A stretch of 64,000 nucleotides of DNA. Origin: Desulfuromonas thiophila. Lineage in GTDB: Bacteria; Desulfobacterota; Desulfuromonadia; Desulfuromonadales; Desulfuromonadaceae. The DNA lies in contig NZ_FNAQ01000007.1 of assembly GCF_900101955.1 (NCBI RefSeq), forward strand, positions 1 to 64,000, written 5' to 3'. A model generated the notes under the pieces. It ran no database searches. It was not told where the DNA came from and saw nothing but the letters and a program-made list of their open reading frames with translations. This document shows, piece by piece, positions 36,989-46,022 of the stretch (its first letter is position 1; every line of letters starts with the position of its first letter). The position numbers were made by a program, and so were the translations under genes.

Positions 36989-38569
36989 ATGAAGATAGAA
37001 AATACAAATATCCAAATGGTCCAAGAATCCCTCGTGCCGAGGGAGAGCCGTTTAGCGGGCTGGGCGGCGTTAGGGACCGCTTTGTCTATTGAAGCCCCAC
37101 TGCGACACCTCTCATGTGTTTCAGAAAAGTTTGTCCGTGGCAGCCGGAAGTCGGAAAGGGAATGGACCGTTTTCGACAAGCGCTATTGGCCAGGAGAAAC
37201 CTTCGCCGATCATCTGACCTTTGCTTTGCGTCACGAGCCGCTTGACCTTCTTCTTCTGGTGAAGATTCTCAGAGTCGCGCCCCGAAAGCTCATCACGGAT
37301 TATGTCCGTAATGCCCCGAGCGGTCAGCCGAATCGTCGCATCTGGTTTCTGTATGAGCATCTTACCGGACAAACCCTTGATCTTCCCGATGCCGAGCAGA
37401 TAGCAGCTATCGACCTTCTTGACCCAAAGGATTATGTCACGGGGCAACCCGCTCTCTCGAAACGACATCGTGTTCGCAACAATCTCCTGGGCGTCCCCGG
37501 TTTTTGTCCCGTCATCCGACGAACACAACGCCTTGAAGCCTTCATGGCAGCCGGGTTGGACAAACAGGCGAGGCAAACTATCGGTCGAACGGGAGGACAT
37601 TTGGTGGCGCGGGCTGCGAGCTTCCTTCTTCTGGCGGACAGCCGGGCAAGTTTTGCCATTGAGGGTGAGCGTCCGCCGCGCTCACGCCTTGAACGCTGGG
37701 GCCGGGCAGTGATGCAGGCCGGTCGGCATCCTCTGTCTCTGGATGAGCTTCTTCGGCTGCACGCAATCCTGATCGAGGATACACGATTCGTCCATGCGGG
37801 CCTCAGGCCTGATGGGGTTTTTCTCGGAGAAAGGGATCTCACAGGCGACCCTTTGCCCGAGTTTATTGGCGCCCGGCCGGAGGATCTGCCGGCCCTTATG
37901 CAGAAACTTATTGAGGCCAATGACAGAATGCGCCGGGATGGGATTGATGCGATTCTGCAGGCTGCGGCCACCGCCTTCGGGTTTGTCTATATTCACCCCT
38001 TTCAGGATGGTAACGGCCGCGTTCATCGCTGCATCATTCATCATGTCCTGGCGGAAAGAAACTTTACCCCAGCAGGAATGGTTTTTCCCGTGTCGGCGGT
38101 CATGTTAGACCGGATTGGCGCTTATCGCAAAACCCTGCAGCTCCATACCGCGCCAATTATGCCGTTCATCGACTGGATGGCTACCCCCGCAGGCAATGTC
38201 ATGGTTCTGAATGAAACGAAGGACTTTTACAGATACTTTGATTGCACAGAGTCCGCCGAATTTCTTTATGAATGTGTCCAGCGAACCGTGAACCAGGATC
38301 TGCCCCGTGAAATCGAGTATCTGCGACGTCATGACGAAGCCATACAAAAGGTCATGGATACCGTTGAGATGCCAGACAACCTCGCCGACAACCTGGTTCT
38401 CATGATTCTGCAGAACAACGGCAAACTGGCAAAACGTCGCCGGCAGAAAGAATTTGAGGCCTTGACTGACGCCGAGGTGTCCGCGCTTGAGCAAATCGTT
38501 CAGAGCGTGTTTGAAGGATTTGCAGAAAATTCCTGTTCAGGAACCAATCCAGACGCTGTTCCCTGCTAG
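36989..38569 (+). CDS. Fic-domain protein (probable AMP-transferase)
   Basis: 526 residues from ATG 36989; a GTG five codons earlier is possible, and neither has a good ribosome site. The Fic core motif HPFQDGNGRVHR near residue 330 is complete (HxFx[D/E]GNGRxxR), so transfer of AMP or another nucleotide to a target hydroxyl is expected. An inhibitory motif of the [S/T]xxxE[G/N] type, SFAIEG, lies near residue 215, so it is a self-inhibited class II Fic. The C-terminal 130 residues may be a winged-helix. Composition is less GC-rich than the LPS genes. Stands alone between the repeat and the carbamoyltransferase; no separate antitoxin seen. Confidence 0.9.
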   Translation: MKIENTNIQMVQESLVPRESRLAGWAALGTALSIEAPLRHLSCVSEKFVRGSRKSEREWTVFDKRYWPGETFADHLTFALRHEPLDLLLLVKILRVAPRKLITDYVRNAPSGQPNRRIWFLYEHLTGQTLDLPDAEQIAAIDLLDPKDYVTGQPALSKRHRVRNNLLGVPGFCPVIRRTQRLEAFMAAGLDKQARQTIGRTGGHLVARAASFLLLADSRASFAIEGERPPRSRLERWGRAVMQAGRHPLSLDELLRLHAILIEDTRFVHAGLRPDGVFLGERDLTGDPLPEFIGARPEDLPALMQKLIEANDRMRRDGIDAILQAAATAFGFVYIHPFQDGNGRVHRCIIHHVLAERNFTPAGMVFPVSAVMLDRIGAYRKTLQLHTAPIMPFIDWMATPAGNVMVLNETKDFYRYFDCTESAEFLYECVQRTVNQDLPREIEYLRRHDEAIQKVMDTVEMPDNLADNLVLMILQNNGKLAKRRRQKEFEALTDAEVSALEQIVQSVFEGFAENSCSGTNPDAVPC

Positions 38570-38591
38570 GCGCGCAGCGCCAGGCGTCCCT

Positions 38592-40334
38592 TTATCCGTT
38601 TTTCTCCGCCTTGGTCACCAGAATATCCTCCAGCACCAGATATTCCAGATCGCTGCCATAGAACATATTGAGGGCGTCCTCGGGTGAACAGACCATGGGT
38701 TCGCCGCGCCGGTTGAGGGATGTGTTGAGCACCACGGCGTTGCCGGTGAGCTTCTCCAGTTGCTCAATCAGGGCGTAATAGCGCGGATTGGTCGCCTGTT
38801 CCACCACATGGGCGCGCGAGGTGCCGTCTTGATGCACCACCTCGGGAATGCGGTCTTTCCAGGCGGGGTGGACATCGAAGGTGAAGGTCATGTAGGGCGC
38901 CGGATGGTCGGTCTGCAGCACCTCCGGCGCGATGCGGTCGAGCAGGCTGGGGCAGAATGGCCGCCAGCGCTCGCGGTATTTGATCTGTGCGTTGATGCGG
39001 TCGGCCACGCCGGCCACGCTGGGACAGCCCAGAATGCTGCGGCAGCCCAGTGCCCGAGGACCGAATTCCATGCGGCCCTGGAACCAGGCCACCGGATTGC
39101 CCTCGGCCAGTAGCTGTGCCGTGGCGGCGCAGACATCGGCTGGGCGCTGCCACTGGGGCCGCTCGGGATGCGCTTCGCAGGCGGCAATGCACTGATCGGT
39201 GCAGTATTTCGGTCCGAGATAGACATGGTGCAGCGGTTCGACCGCGATGCCGGCCAGATGGGCGGCGTAGGAGGCCGCCCCCAAGGCGGTGCCGGCGTCG
39301 GAAGCGGCCGGCTGGACGAACAGCTGCTTCACATAGGGCAGGGCCATAATGCGCTGGTTGAGCTTGACGTTGAGGGCGCTGCCGCCGGCGAAACACAGCT
39401 GGCCGGTTTCCGCCAGCACGTCCTTGAGGTAGTAATCAATCATCTGCAGCGCCAGATCCTCGAACAACTGCTGAACGCAGGCAGCATAGTCGATGTAGGG
39501 TTCATCGGCGTTATCGCCCTGGCGTTTTGGCCCCAGCCAGTCGATGAGTTTCGGACTGAAATAATAGCCCTTGCCGTTTTCCTTGTAACGTCGCCAGCCG
39601 ACGGTGTTGACCAGACGGGTGTTGACGCGCAGCTCGCCGTTTTCGAAGCGGGCCAGGCGCGAAAAATCGTATTTGCGCGGGTCGCCGTAGGGCGCCATGC
39701 CCATCACCTTGAACTCGCCGTCGAGCATCTCGAAACCAAGGTATTCGGTCAGGGCGCCGTAAAGGCCGCCGAGGGAGTCCGGGTCGTAGAATTCCTTGAT
39801 TTTGTGGATTTCGCCATTCTCGCCGTAGCCGAAGAAGGTGGTAGCGTATTCGCCCTTGCCATCAATGCCGAGAATGGCGGTTCGGCCTTTGAAACCGCTT
39901 AGATGGTAGGCGCTGCTGGCGTGAGCCAGATGGTGTTCCACCGGCACGAAGGCCACGGTTTCCCAGCGGATGCCCAACTGGGCCAGGGTTTCGCGCACAT
40001 TGGCGACGTTACGGCGGTAATGGCGGTTGCCGTTGACCAGCGCCATCAGTGCCCGGTCGGGCGCATACCAGTAACGTTTGGCAAAATGCCAGCGCTCCGG
40101 CCGGTCAAGGCCGATGGCAGCAAAGGGGAAGGCGACGATATCGACATCGCGCGGCTGGATGCCGGCAAATTCCAGACAAAAGCGGGCCGATTCCAGCGGC
40201 AGGCGGTTCTTGGCGTGTTTGTCGCGGATGAAGCGTTCCTCTTCCGCCGCGGCGATCAATTTATCGTCGATGTAGAGGGCGGCCGAGGGGTCATGGGTGA
40301 GGGCACCGGACAGGCCGAGAATGACTTTGGACAT
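38592..40334 (-). CDS. Carbamoyltransferase (NodU/CmcH family, WapO-like)
   Basis: 580 residues from ATG 40332-40334, with GGAG upstream. N-terminal Kae1-like ATPase domain: VILGLSGALTHDPSAALY, AAAEEERFIRDKHAK, and the metal site VEHHLAHASSAYHLSGF near 110. The C-terminal carbamoyltransferase domain holds GRMEFGPRALGCRSIL near 430 and YRERWRPFCPSLL. The enzyme makes a carbamoyl adenylate and passes the carbamoyl group to a sugar hydroxyl. In P. aeruginosa the relative encoded in the core cluster (PA5005, WapO) carbamoylates heptose II. The location here beside core kinases supports the same task. Last gene of a three-gene minus-strand operon. Confidence 0.92.
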   Translation of the reverse strand: MSKVILGLSGALTHDPSAALYIDDKLIAAAEEERFIRDKHAKNRLPLESARFCLEFAGIQPRDVDIVAFPFAAIGLDRPERWHFAKRYWYAPDRALMALVNGNRHYRRNVANVRETLAQLGIRWETVAFVPVEHHLAHASSAYHLSGFKGRTAILGIDGKGEYATTFFGYGENGEIHKIKEFYDPDSLGGLYGALTEYLGFEMLDGEFKVMGMAPYGDPRKYDFSRLARFENGELRVNTRLVNTVGWRRYKENGKGYYFSPKLIDWLGPKRQGDNADEPYIDYAACVQQLFEDLALQMIDYYLKDVLAETGQLCFAGGSALNVKLNQRIMALPYVKQLFVQPAASDAGTALGAASYAAHLAGIAVEPLHHVYLGPKYCTDQCIAACEAHPERPQWQRPADVCAATAQLLAEGNPVAWFQGRMEFGPRALGCRSILGCPSVAGVADRINAQIKYRERWRPFCPSLLDRIAPEVLQTDHPAPYMTFTFDVHPAWKDRIPEVVHQDGTSRAHVVEQATNPRYYALIEQLEKLTGNAVVLNTSLNRRGEPMVCSPEDALNMFYGSDLEYLVLEDILVTKAEKNG

Positions 40335-40417
40335 ACAGCGAAACTCCGTGAATTGCGGGCGTCGGCGGAAAAAACACATCCCGCCGCCGGCGTTAAGACG
40401 ATTTTAAAGGTTGGCTT

Positions 40418-41875
40418 TCAGGGCAGCAGCCGGTCGAAATGGCGCCGCAACGGACTCTCGACCGGCCAATTGCGCAGAAAACGCTGCCGGTCGGCGGCGT
40501 AACGGCGCAGGAACAGCCAGCGCCAGCGGTATTCGGTCAGGGCGTCGAGATCGATGACCTGCACGGTATTGCCCTGCAGCAGAAAATTGCTGGCCTTGCA
40601 GTCGCCGTGACGGATGCCCAGCTGATGAAACTGGCGGAACAGATCGACCAGGCTGGTTATCCGGCTCTGCTGTTGCGGTAATTGTGTACCGTCCAGCTGA
40701 GCCGCACTCTCGCCGTCACACCGGGCCGTCACATAATAGCTGCTTCGCCGCCACAGGCCAAAGCGTTTTTCCAGCAGGGCGATGGCCTGGGGCGTGGCGA
40801 TGCCACTGCTGACCAGGCGATGGGCATTGCGCCAGCTGATCAGCGCCCGGCTCGGCCGCAGGCCGCGGCTCAAGCCGTGCCAGAAGCCTTTGATGTTGTA
40901 GCGCTTGATCACCCAGTCGCCTGCCGCCGTGGTGACCCAGGCCACGGTGGCGCTGTTGCCGTCCTTGTACAGTGGCGCACCTTGCACAAAGGCGTCGGGG
41001 TCGTGCAGAAATGCCTGCAGAGCTGCGCTTTCGGCATCGCGGCGATAAAGGGCCAGCTGGCTGAAACGCTGTTGGCGGACGAATTCGCTGCAGCTGCGGC
41101 TGGCTTTTTTGACGTAAGCCTGCCGCCGCCGGCGCCGGGCCCGATCCAGCAGAGGGCGCAGCTGGGCGGCAAAGTCGGCCGCCAGCGGTTGCTGGCGTGC
41201 CAGGCCATAAAGCGGCAGAACCTCTGCCAGTAAACCATCATGGCGGCAGGGCAGCTGGGCCAACAGCAAGGCCAGATTGTCGCGGCAGAGCCGTTCCCTG
41301 AGGGGGGCACGGCGCTGGCGGATACCATCGCCATCAATGGCGTAAAGCCTGCCGTTGCTCAGCAGAAAATTTTCCAGGTGCAGATCGGTTTGCAGCAGCC
41401 CCTGGTGATGGCCCTGTCCGATCAGGCTAATCAGCTGCCCCAGCAGCGCCAGCCGTTCGCTGTCACTGGTGGCCTGTTGCCAGCAGGCTAGCGCGCTTTG
41501 CGGTTGCGGCAGATGCTCGAACAGCAGGACCGGGCTGCCATCCACCAGCAATCCGCTGTAGCACAGTTGCGGCGTGGCCAGGCCGGCCCGCTGCAGGGCC
41601 AGGCACCCCTGCTGTTCGCGTTGCCAATAGCGCCGTGCCCGGCGGCCGCAGAAGCGCTTGATCACCACCGCCTGCTCACCCCAGTGGCCGGCAAAGACCT
41701 CGCGCCGGCCTGGCAGCTGACGTAGCAGGGTGTTGGCCTGCAGCGGTGGCAGGCCGGTATCGGCAAGCTGAAGCGGTTGTGGCAGGCCGGTATCGGTGAA
41801 GTCGGCCCGGCGGGGCGGGCCGCAGCGCTGTGTGTCTGAAGCGGCAGCGGGCATGTCAGGACTCTTTTTCATCAT
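40418..41875 (-). CDS. Tandem two-domain LPS-core kinase-like protein
   Basis: 485 residues from the ATG pair at 41870-41875; ATG 41854 is an alternative. Two WaaP-like kinase folds in one chain. Domain 1 (about 30-245) has VVIKRFCGRRARRYW and the loop LLQTDLHLENFLL with LYAIDGDGI. Domain 2 (about 275-485) has WVIKRYNIKGFWHG, the loop GIRHGDCKASNFLL, and VQVIDLDALTEYRW. Both keep the Asp and Asn of the catalytic loop and the metal Asp. It overlaps the upstream kinase gene by 20 bases. The size and context resemble PA5006 of P. aeruginosa. Substrate unproven. Confidence 0.85.
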   Translation of the reverse strand: MMKKSPDMPAAASDTQRCGPPRRADFTDTGLPQPLQLADTGLPPLQANTLLRQLPGRREVFAGHWGEQAVVIKRFCGRRARRYWQREQQGCLALQRAGLATPQLCYSGLLVDGSPVLLFEHLPQPQSALACWQQATSDSERLALLGQLISLIGQGHHQGLLQTDLHLENFLLSNGRLYAIDGDGIRQRRAPLRERLCRDNLALLLAQLPCRHDGLLAEVLPLYGLARQQPLAADFAAQLRPLLDRARRRRRQAYVKKASRSCSEFVRQQRFSQLALYRRDAESAALQAFLHDPDAFVQGAPLYKDGNSATVAWVTTAAGDWVIKRYNIKGFWHGLSRGLRPSRALISWRNAHRLVSSGIATPQAIALLEKRFGLWRRSSYYVTARCDGESAAQLDGTQLPQQQSRITSLVDLFRQFHQLGIRHGDCKASNFLLQGNTVQVIDLDALTEYRWRWLFLRRYAADRQRFLRNWPVESPLRRHFDRLLP

Positions 41876-42701
41876 GAAAGAACGCCAGCACCCGGCCGAT
41901 CTGCTGTTTGCCGGCCGCATCAAGCCGTTCAAGCTTACGGTAATGCAGGTAGAAGCGCAGTCGCCGGCTGCGGCTGAGGTGCCGCCGGCCGAGTTTGTCG
42001 AGACAGGCCAGATCCTTGTCGGCGCCGCGTTGACGCAACCAGCCGAAGGGATGATGTCCCAGAGGGCAGTCGAAGAACAGCACCCGCGGGCCAGTGCCAG
42101 TACCCAGCCCTGTCGCCGAGTCGTCATCCACTAGCAGAATGTTGCGCCATTTCAGATCCCAGTGGACAAACCCCTGATGGTGCAGCTGCCGGCTGTAATC
42201 GGCCACCTGCTGCAGCACCCCTTCGAGCCAGGCACGCTGGCGAAAAAGTTGTGGCTGCTGTTGCGCCAGGCTCGCCAGATCGCGGGCGCCGACCACCTCG
42301 GCGGTTACCAGCACGGCCTGGCCCCGGCCAAAGGGCAGGCGGCCGCCCAGCCAGCCGGGCCGCTGCCAGCCGTAGGCCACCAGCGGCGGCGTCGGTATGC
42401 CGAGCTGGTCGAAATACCGCAGGTTCTGCCATTCGCCCTCGGCCCGGCTGCGCCCCAACCAGCGCCGCAGCCCCTTGCCGCGCCGCTGATAGCGTTTGAC
42501 ATAATAGGCCGCTGCAGCCCCTTGGGTGCGGATCAGAGAGCTTAAGGGATCGGCTGAAATCGCCTGGCCTTTTAATTGCAGACAGTGGCAGGCGCTGGCA
42601 AAGGTCTGCCGTTCGTCCGGCTGGCCGATAACCTGCCAGTGGGGCTGTGGCCGCCAGAGGCGTGCCAGGGCAGGTTGTGAAAAAAGATTTTTCCAGTTCA
42701 C
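41856..42701 (-). CDS. LPS-core kinase (WaaP/Kdo-kinase superfamily, WapP-like)
   Basis: 281 residues from GTG 42699-42701, with GAGGA upstream; first gene of the minus-strand trio. Kinase elements: AAAYYVKRYQRRGKGLRRW with the ATP lysine near 69, a hinge-like AVLVTAEVVGARD, catalytic loop GFVHWDLKWRNILLV near 178 (His-x-Asp ... Asn intact), and FFDCPLGHHPFGW in place of DFG. The C-terminal helix includes RLRFYLHYRKLERL, typical of the core kinases that act on heptose. Substrate assumed to be the heptose region. Confidence 0.85.
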   Translation of the reverse strand: MNWKNLFSQPALARLWRPQPHWQVIGQPDERQTFASACHCLQLKGQAISADPLSSLIRTQGAAAAYYVKRYQRRGKGLRRWLGRSRAEGEWQNLRYFDQLGIPTPPLVAYGWQRPGWLGGRLPFGRGQAVLVTAEVVGARDLASLAQQQPQLFRQRAWLEGVLQQVADYSRQLHHQGFVHWDLKWRNILLVDDDSATGLGTGTGPRVLFFDCPLGHHPFGWLRQRGADKDLACLDKLGRRHLSRSRRLRFYLHYRKLERLDAAGKQQIGRVLAFFHDEKES

Positions 42702-43052
42702 TGGAAATGTCCTCTTCTGAGCGTGTTGGCCCGTGGTGGTCCGAGCGGTTCGGTCCCTCTGGCCAGGCTGAGCTAAAATATGCCATTATGCCTGCATCGC
42801 TTTTCTATGGCCAGCCAGATTTCACGACGGCGTAACCCCGGCCACAGGCCTGGGCTGACGGCGCAGCACAAAAGTTTTGCTGTCGGCGGCCAGCTGGTTT
42901 AAGATGACCAGCATTGTTTGTCGGTCCGCCCTCTGTCAGCGCGGACCTGTTTTTTGCGCCCTGTCTTGGCGGCAGCACTGCGTTTGGTCGTGCAGGGCCG
43001 CCGGCGCGGCAGGAATCGATTCATTACGACGCCATCAACGGAACAGACCTTC
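42702..43052. other. Divergent intergenic region between the core-kinase operon and hldE
   Basis: About 350 bp without a credible gene. It must hold promoters for both directions. The best rightward candidate is listed separately at 42877. Leftward I see AT-rich TATTTTAG and CATAAT hexamers near 42775-42790 but no matching -35. Confidence 0.45.
42877..42905 (+). promoter_or_regulatory. Candidate promoter for hldE and the O-antigen operon
   Basis: TTGCTG at 42877-42882 and TAAGAT at 42900-42905 are 17 bp apart; each matches consensus at four of six positions. The position is about 145 bases before the hldE ATG. Moderate quality only. Confidence 0.35.
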
Positions 43053-44513
43053 ATGACTGCCGAACAGCTGGAAACCTTTCTCAAGCGTCTGCCGCAGGTG
43101 CGTGCCCTGGTGGTGGGCGACCTGATGCTTGACGAATACCTGTGGGGCCGTGCCGGCCGCATCTCACCTGAGGCACCGGTGCCGGTGGTCGAGGTGCTGC
43201 GCGACGATCTGCGCCTCGGTGGTGCCGGCAACGTGGTCAACAATCTGCGTGTGCTGGGTTGCCCGGTGGCGGTCTGCTCGGTGGTGGGCGACGACGAGGA
43301 TGGCCGTTTTCTCTGTGAGCGGCTGCGCCGCGCCCAGGTTGAAACCGGCGGGCTGTTGTTCGACTCTGGCCGCCGTACCAGTCGCAAGACCCGCATTCTG
43401 GCCGGTCATCAGCAGATGCTGCGCATCGATCGTGAGAGCCGCCAGCCGTTGGACGAGGCCACCGAGCTGGCTCTGTTGCGGGAGATCGGGGCCCGCCTGC
43501 CCGATTGCGATGTGCTGTTTCTGTCCGATTACGGCAAGGGGGTGCTGACCGACAGTCTGCTGGCCGCTGTCATCGCCCTGGCGCGCCAAGCCGGCCGGCC
43601 GGTGGTGGTCGATCCCAAGGGTGACGATTACCGCAAGTACCGGGGTGCCACCCTGCTTACGCCCAATCGCAGCGAGGCGGCCCAGGCTGCCGCTATGGCC
43701 ATTGCTGACGAGGCCAGCCTGGCCCTGGTCGGCGCGCGGTTGCTGGCCGAGGCTGATCTCGCCGCCTTGGTGATTACCCGCAGCGAGGAAGGCATGAGCC
43801 TGTTCCGGCCCGACCAGCCACCGCTGCACCTGCCTACCCGTGCCCGCGAGGTGTTCGATGTTTCCGGCGCCGGCGATACGGTGCTGGCGCTGATTGGCGC
43901 GGGCCTGGCTGCTGGTCTGGCGCTGGAACAGGCGGCCGGCGTCGCCAACCTGGCCGCCGGCGTGGTGGTCGGCAAGGTCGGCACCTCCACCGTCAGCCGG
44001 CAGGAGATTCTTGAAGCCGCTGGCCTGACTGATGCCGACAGCAAGATTCAGGATGCCGCCGCCCTGCAGATCGTGCTGCGCCGGCTGCAGCAACTGGGTC
44101 GCAAGGTGGTGTTCACCAATGGCTGTTTCGATCTGCTGCACGCCGGTCATGTCAGCTATCTGCAACAGGCCCGCGAGCTTGGCCAGGTGCTGGTGCTGGG
44201 ACTCAACAGCGATGCCTCGGTGCGGCGCCTCAAGGGGCCGAGCCGGCCGCTGGTGGCCGAGCAGGATCGGGCGACGGTGCTGGCGGCGTTGGCCTGTATC
44301 GACTATGTGGTGCTGTTCGATGAGGATACGCCCCTGCGTCTGATCGAAACTCTGCGGCCGGACATTCTGGTCAAGGGTGGTGACTATCAACCGGAAACCG
44401 TTGTTGGTCGTGCCCAGGTGGAAAGCTGGGGCGGCCGGGTGGCGATTCTACCCTTTGTCGATGGTCGTTCGACCAGCGGTATTGTCGCCAAGGTTCTATG
44501 TCAGCACGCCTGA
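43053..44513 (+). CDS. hldE: Bifunctional heptose 7-phosphate kinase / heptose 1-phosphate adenylyltransferase
   Basis: 486 residues from ATG 43053. N-terminal ribokinase-like domain (about 1-325) with ALVVGDLMLDEYLWGRAGRI, the GGAGNVVNNLRVLG motif, and EVFDVSGAGDTVLALIGAGL with the catalytic Asp near 270. The C-terminal nucleotidyltransferase domain (about 350-486) has VVFTNGCFDLLHAGHVSYL (HxGH). Together they make ADP-D-glycero-heptose for WaaC and WaaF. GmhB and HldD are not in the window. The frame extends upstream to 42918 without conservation. Confidence 0.96.
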   Translation: MTAEQLETFLKRLPQVRALVVGDLMLDEYLWGRAGRISPEAPVPVVEVLRDDLRLGGAGNVVNNLRVLGCPVAVCSVVGDDEDGRFLCERLRRAQVETGGLLFDSGRRTSRKTRILAGHQQMLRIDRESRQPLDEATELALLREIGARLPDCDVLFLSDYGKGVLTDSLLAAVIALARQAGRPVVVDPKGDDYRKYRGATLLTPNRSEAAQAAAMAIADEASLALVGARLLAEADLAALVITRSEEGMSLFRPDQPPLHLPTRAREVFDVSGAGDTVLALIGAGLAAGLALEQAAGVANLAAGVVVGKVGTSTVSRQEILEAAGLTDADSKIQDAAALQIVLRRLQQLGRKVVFTNGCFDLLHAGHVSYLQQARELGQVLVLGLNSDASVRRLKGPSRPLVAEQDRATVLAALACIDYVVLFDEDTPLRLIETLRPDILVKGGDYQPETVVGRAQVESWGGRVAILPFVDGRSTSGIVAKVLCQHA

Positions 44514-44549
44514 AGTCCAGGCTTTACGTGCGATGAAGGGAGAATAGCG

Positions 44550-46022
44550 ATGTTGATTCCCGTGATCCTTTCCGGTGGTATCGGTGCCCGGCTTTGGCCC
44601 GTTTCACGCCAGAGCCAGCCCAAGCCCTTTATGCAGCTGGCCGACGGCGAAAGCCTGATACAGAAAACCTTCACCCGCCTCGAAGCCCTCGGTGACCTGG
44701 CCGAGATCCTGGTGGTGACCAACCGCGACCACTACTTCCAGACCCTCGACGCCTATCAGGTGCTGCCGCTGTCGCAGCGCTGTGGCCTGCGTTTTGTGCT
44801 TGAACCCTGCGGCCGCAACACGGCCCCGGCCATTGCCCTGGCCGCCCTGCAGGTTGCCGAGCTGTATGGTGACAGCGCTCAGCTGCTGGTGCTGCCGGCA
44901 GATCATCTCATCGCCCGCACTGCCGATTTCGCTGCCGCCGTTGCCCTGGCGCGCCAGCTGGCCGCGCGTGACTATCTGGTGACCTTCGGCCTCAAACCCC
45001 AGCGGCCCGATACCGGTTTCGGCTACATTGAGGCGGGCGAGCCCTTCTGTGACTGTGCCGCCCCTGCCGGGCTGGAGGCCGCCGCCGTAAGCCGTTTCGC
45101 TGAAAAACCCAGCCAGCACAGGGCCGAGGAGTACCTTGCCAGCGGCCGTCATTTATGGAACGCTGGCATCTTCTGCTTCAGTGCCGGCGCCTTGCTGGCC
45201 GGCCTGCAACGTTATACGCCGGATCTGTTTGACGCCGTCAGCCTTTGCTGGCAGCAGACCCGTCGTGATATCGAACCGCTGCAGCTGCCGGCGCCCCTGT
45301 TCAGCGAGGTGCCTGATATCTCCATCGACTACGCCTTGCTGGAGCGGGCCGACAACGTCGCCGTGATCCGCTGTGATCTTGGCTGGGACGATGTTGGCAG
45401 TTGGGATGCGCTGGCAGCGCAACTGCCCGCCGATGCGCAGGGCAACCGGCGCGAGGGTGCGGGCGAGGTGCTGCTGCACGCTAGCCGCAATTGCTATGTG
45501 CGCAGCGAGGAGCGCCTGGTCACGGCTGTCGGGGTGGAAAATCTCATTATCATCGACACCGCTGACGCCCTGCTGGTGCTTGATCGGCGTCACTGCCAGG
45601 ACGTCAAGGTCCTGGTCGATCAGCTCAAACGCCAGGGTCATCCCTGCTACCACAACCATCGCACCGTTCACCGGCCCTGGGGTACCTATACGGTGCTGGA
45701 GCAGGGCGAGCGCTTCAAGATCAAACGCATCGTTGTCAAGCCGGCTGCCAGCCTGTCGCTGCAGATGCACTACCACCGCTGCGAGCACTGGGTGGTGGTC
45801 AGCGGCACGGCCCGCATCATCAATGGCGACAAGGAAATGCTGCTCTGTACCAATGAATCGACCTATATCCCCGCCGGTCATCGTCACCGGCTGGAAAACC
45901 CCGGCCGGGTGCCGCTGGTGATGATTGAGGTGCAAAGCGGCGAATATCTTGAAGAAGACGATATCGTGCGCTTCGACGATGTTTATCAACGTGTCGGAAA
46001 TACTATTTATGAATCTTGTTAG
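44550..46022 (+). CDS. manC: Mannose-1-phosphate guanylyltransferase / mannose-6-phosphate isomerase
   Basis: 490 residues from ATG 44550, with AAGGGAG upstream. N-terminal pyrophosphorylase: VILSGGIGARLWPVSRQSQP then KPF, and VLEPCGRNTAPAIALAAL. The C-terminal cupin of a type II phosphomannose isomerase has RPWGTYTVLEQGERFKIK, MHYHRCEHWVVVSGTA and IPAGHRHRLENPG. Supplies GDP-mannose to Gmd. It is the WbpW equivalent in the P. aeruginosa common-polysaccharide locus. Overlaps wzm by 14 bases. Confidence 0.95.
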   Translation: MLIPVILSGGIGARLWPVSRQSQPKPFMQLADGESLIQKTFTRLEALGDLAEILVVTNRDHYFQTLDAYQVLPLSQRCGLRFVLEPCGRNTAPAIALAALQVAELYGDSAQLLVLPADHLIARTADFAAAVALARQLAARDYLVTFGLKPQRPDTGFGYIEAGEPFCDCAAPAGLEAAAVSRFAEKPSQHRAEEYLASGRHLWNAGIFCFSAGALLAGLQRYTPDLFDAVSLCWQQTRRDIEPLQLPAPLFSEVPDISIDYALLERADNVAVIRCDLGWDDVGSWDALAAQLPADAQGNRREGAGEVLLHASRNCYVRSEERLVTAVGVENLIIIDTADALLVLDRRHCQDVKVLVDQLKRQGHPCYHNHRTVHRPWGTYTVLEQGERFKIKRIVVKPAASLSLQMHYHRCEHWVVVSGTARIINGDKEMLLCTNESTYIPAGHRHRLENPGRVPLVMIEVQSGEYLEEDDIVRFDDVYQRVGNTIYESC

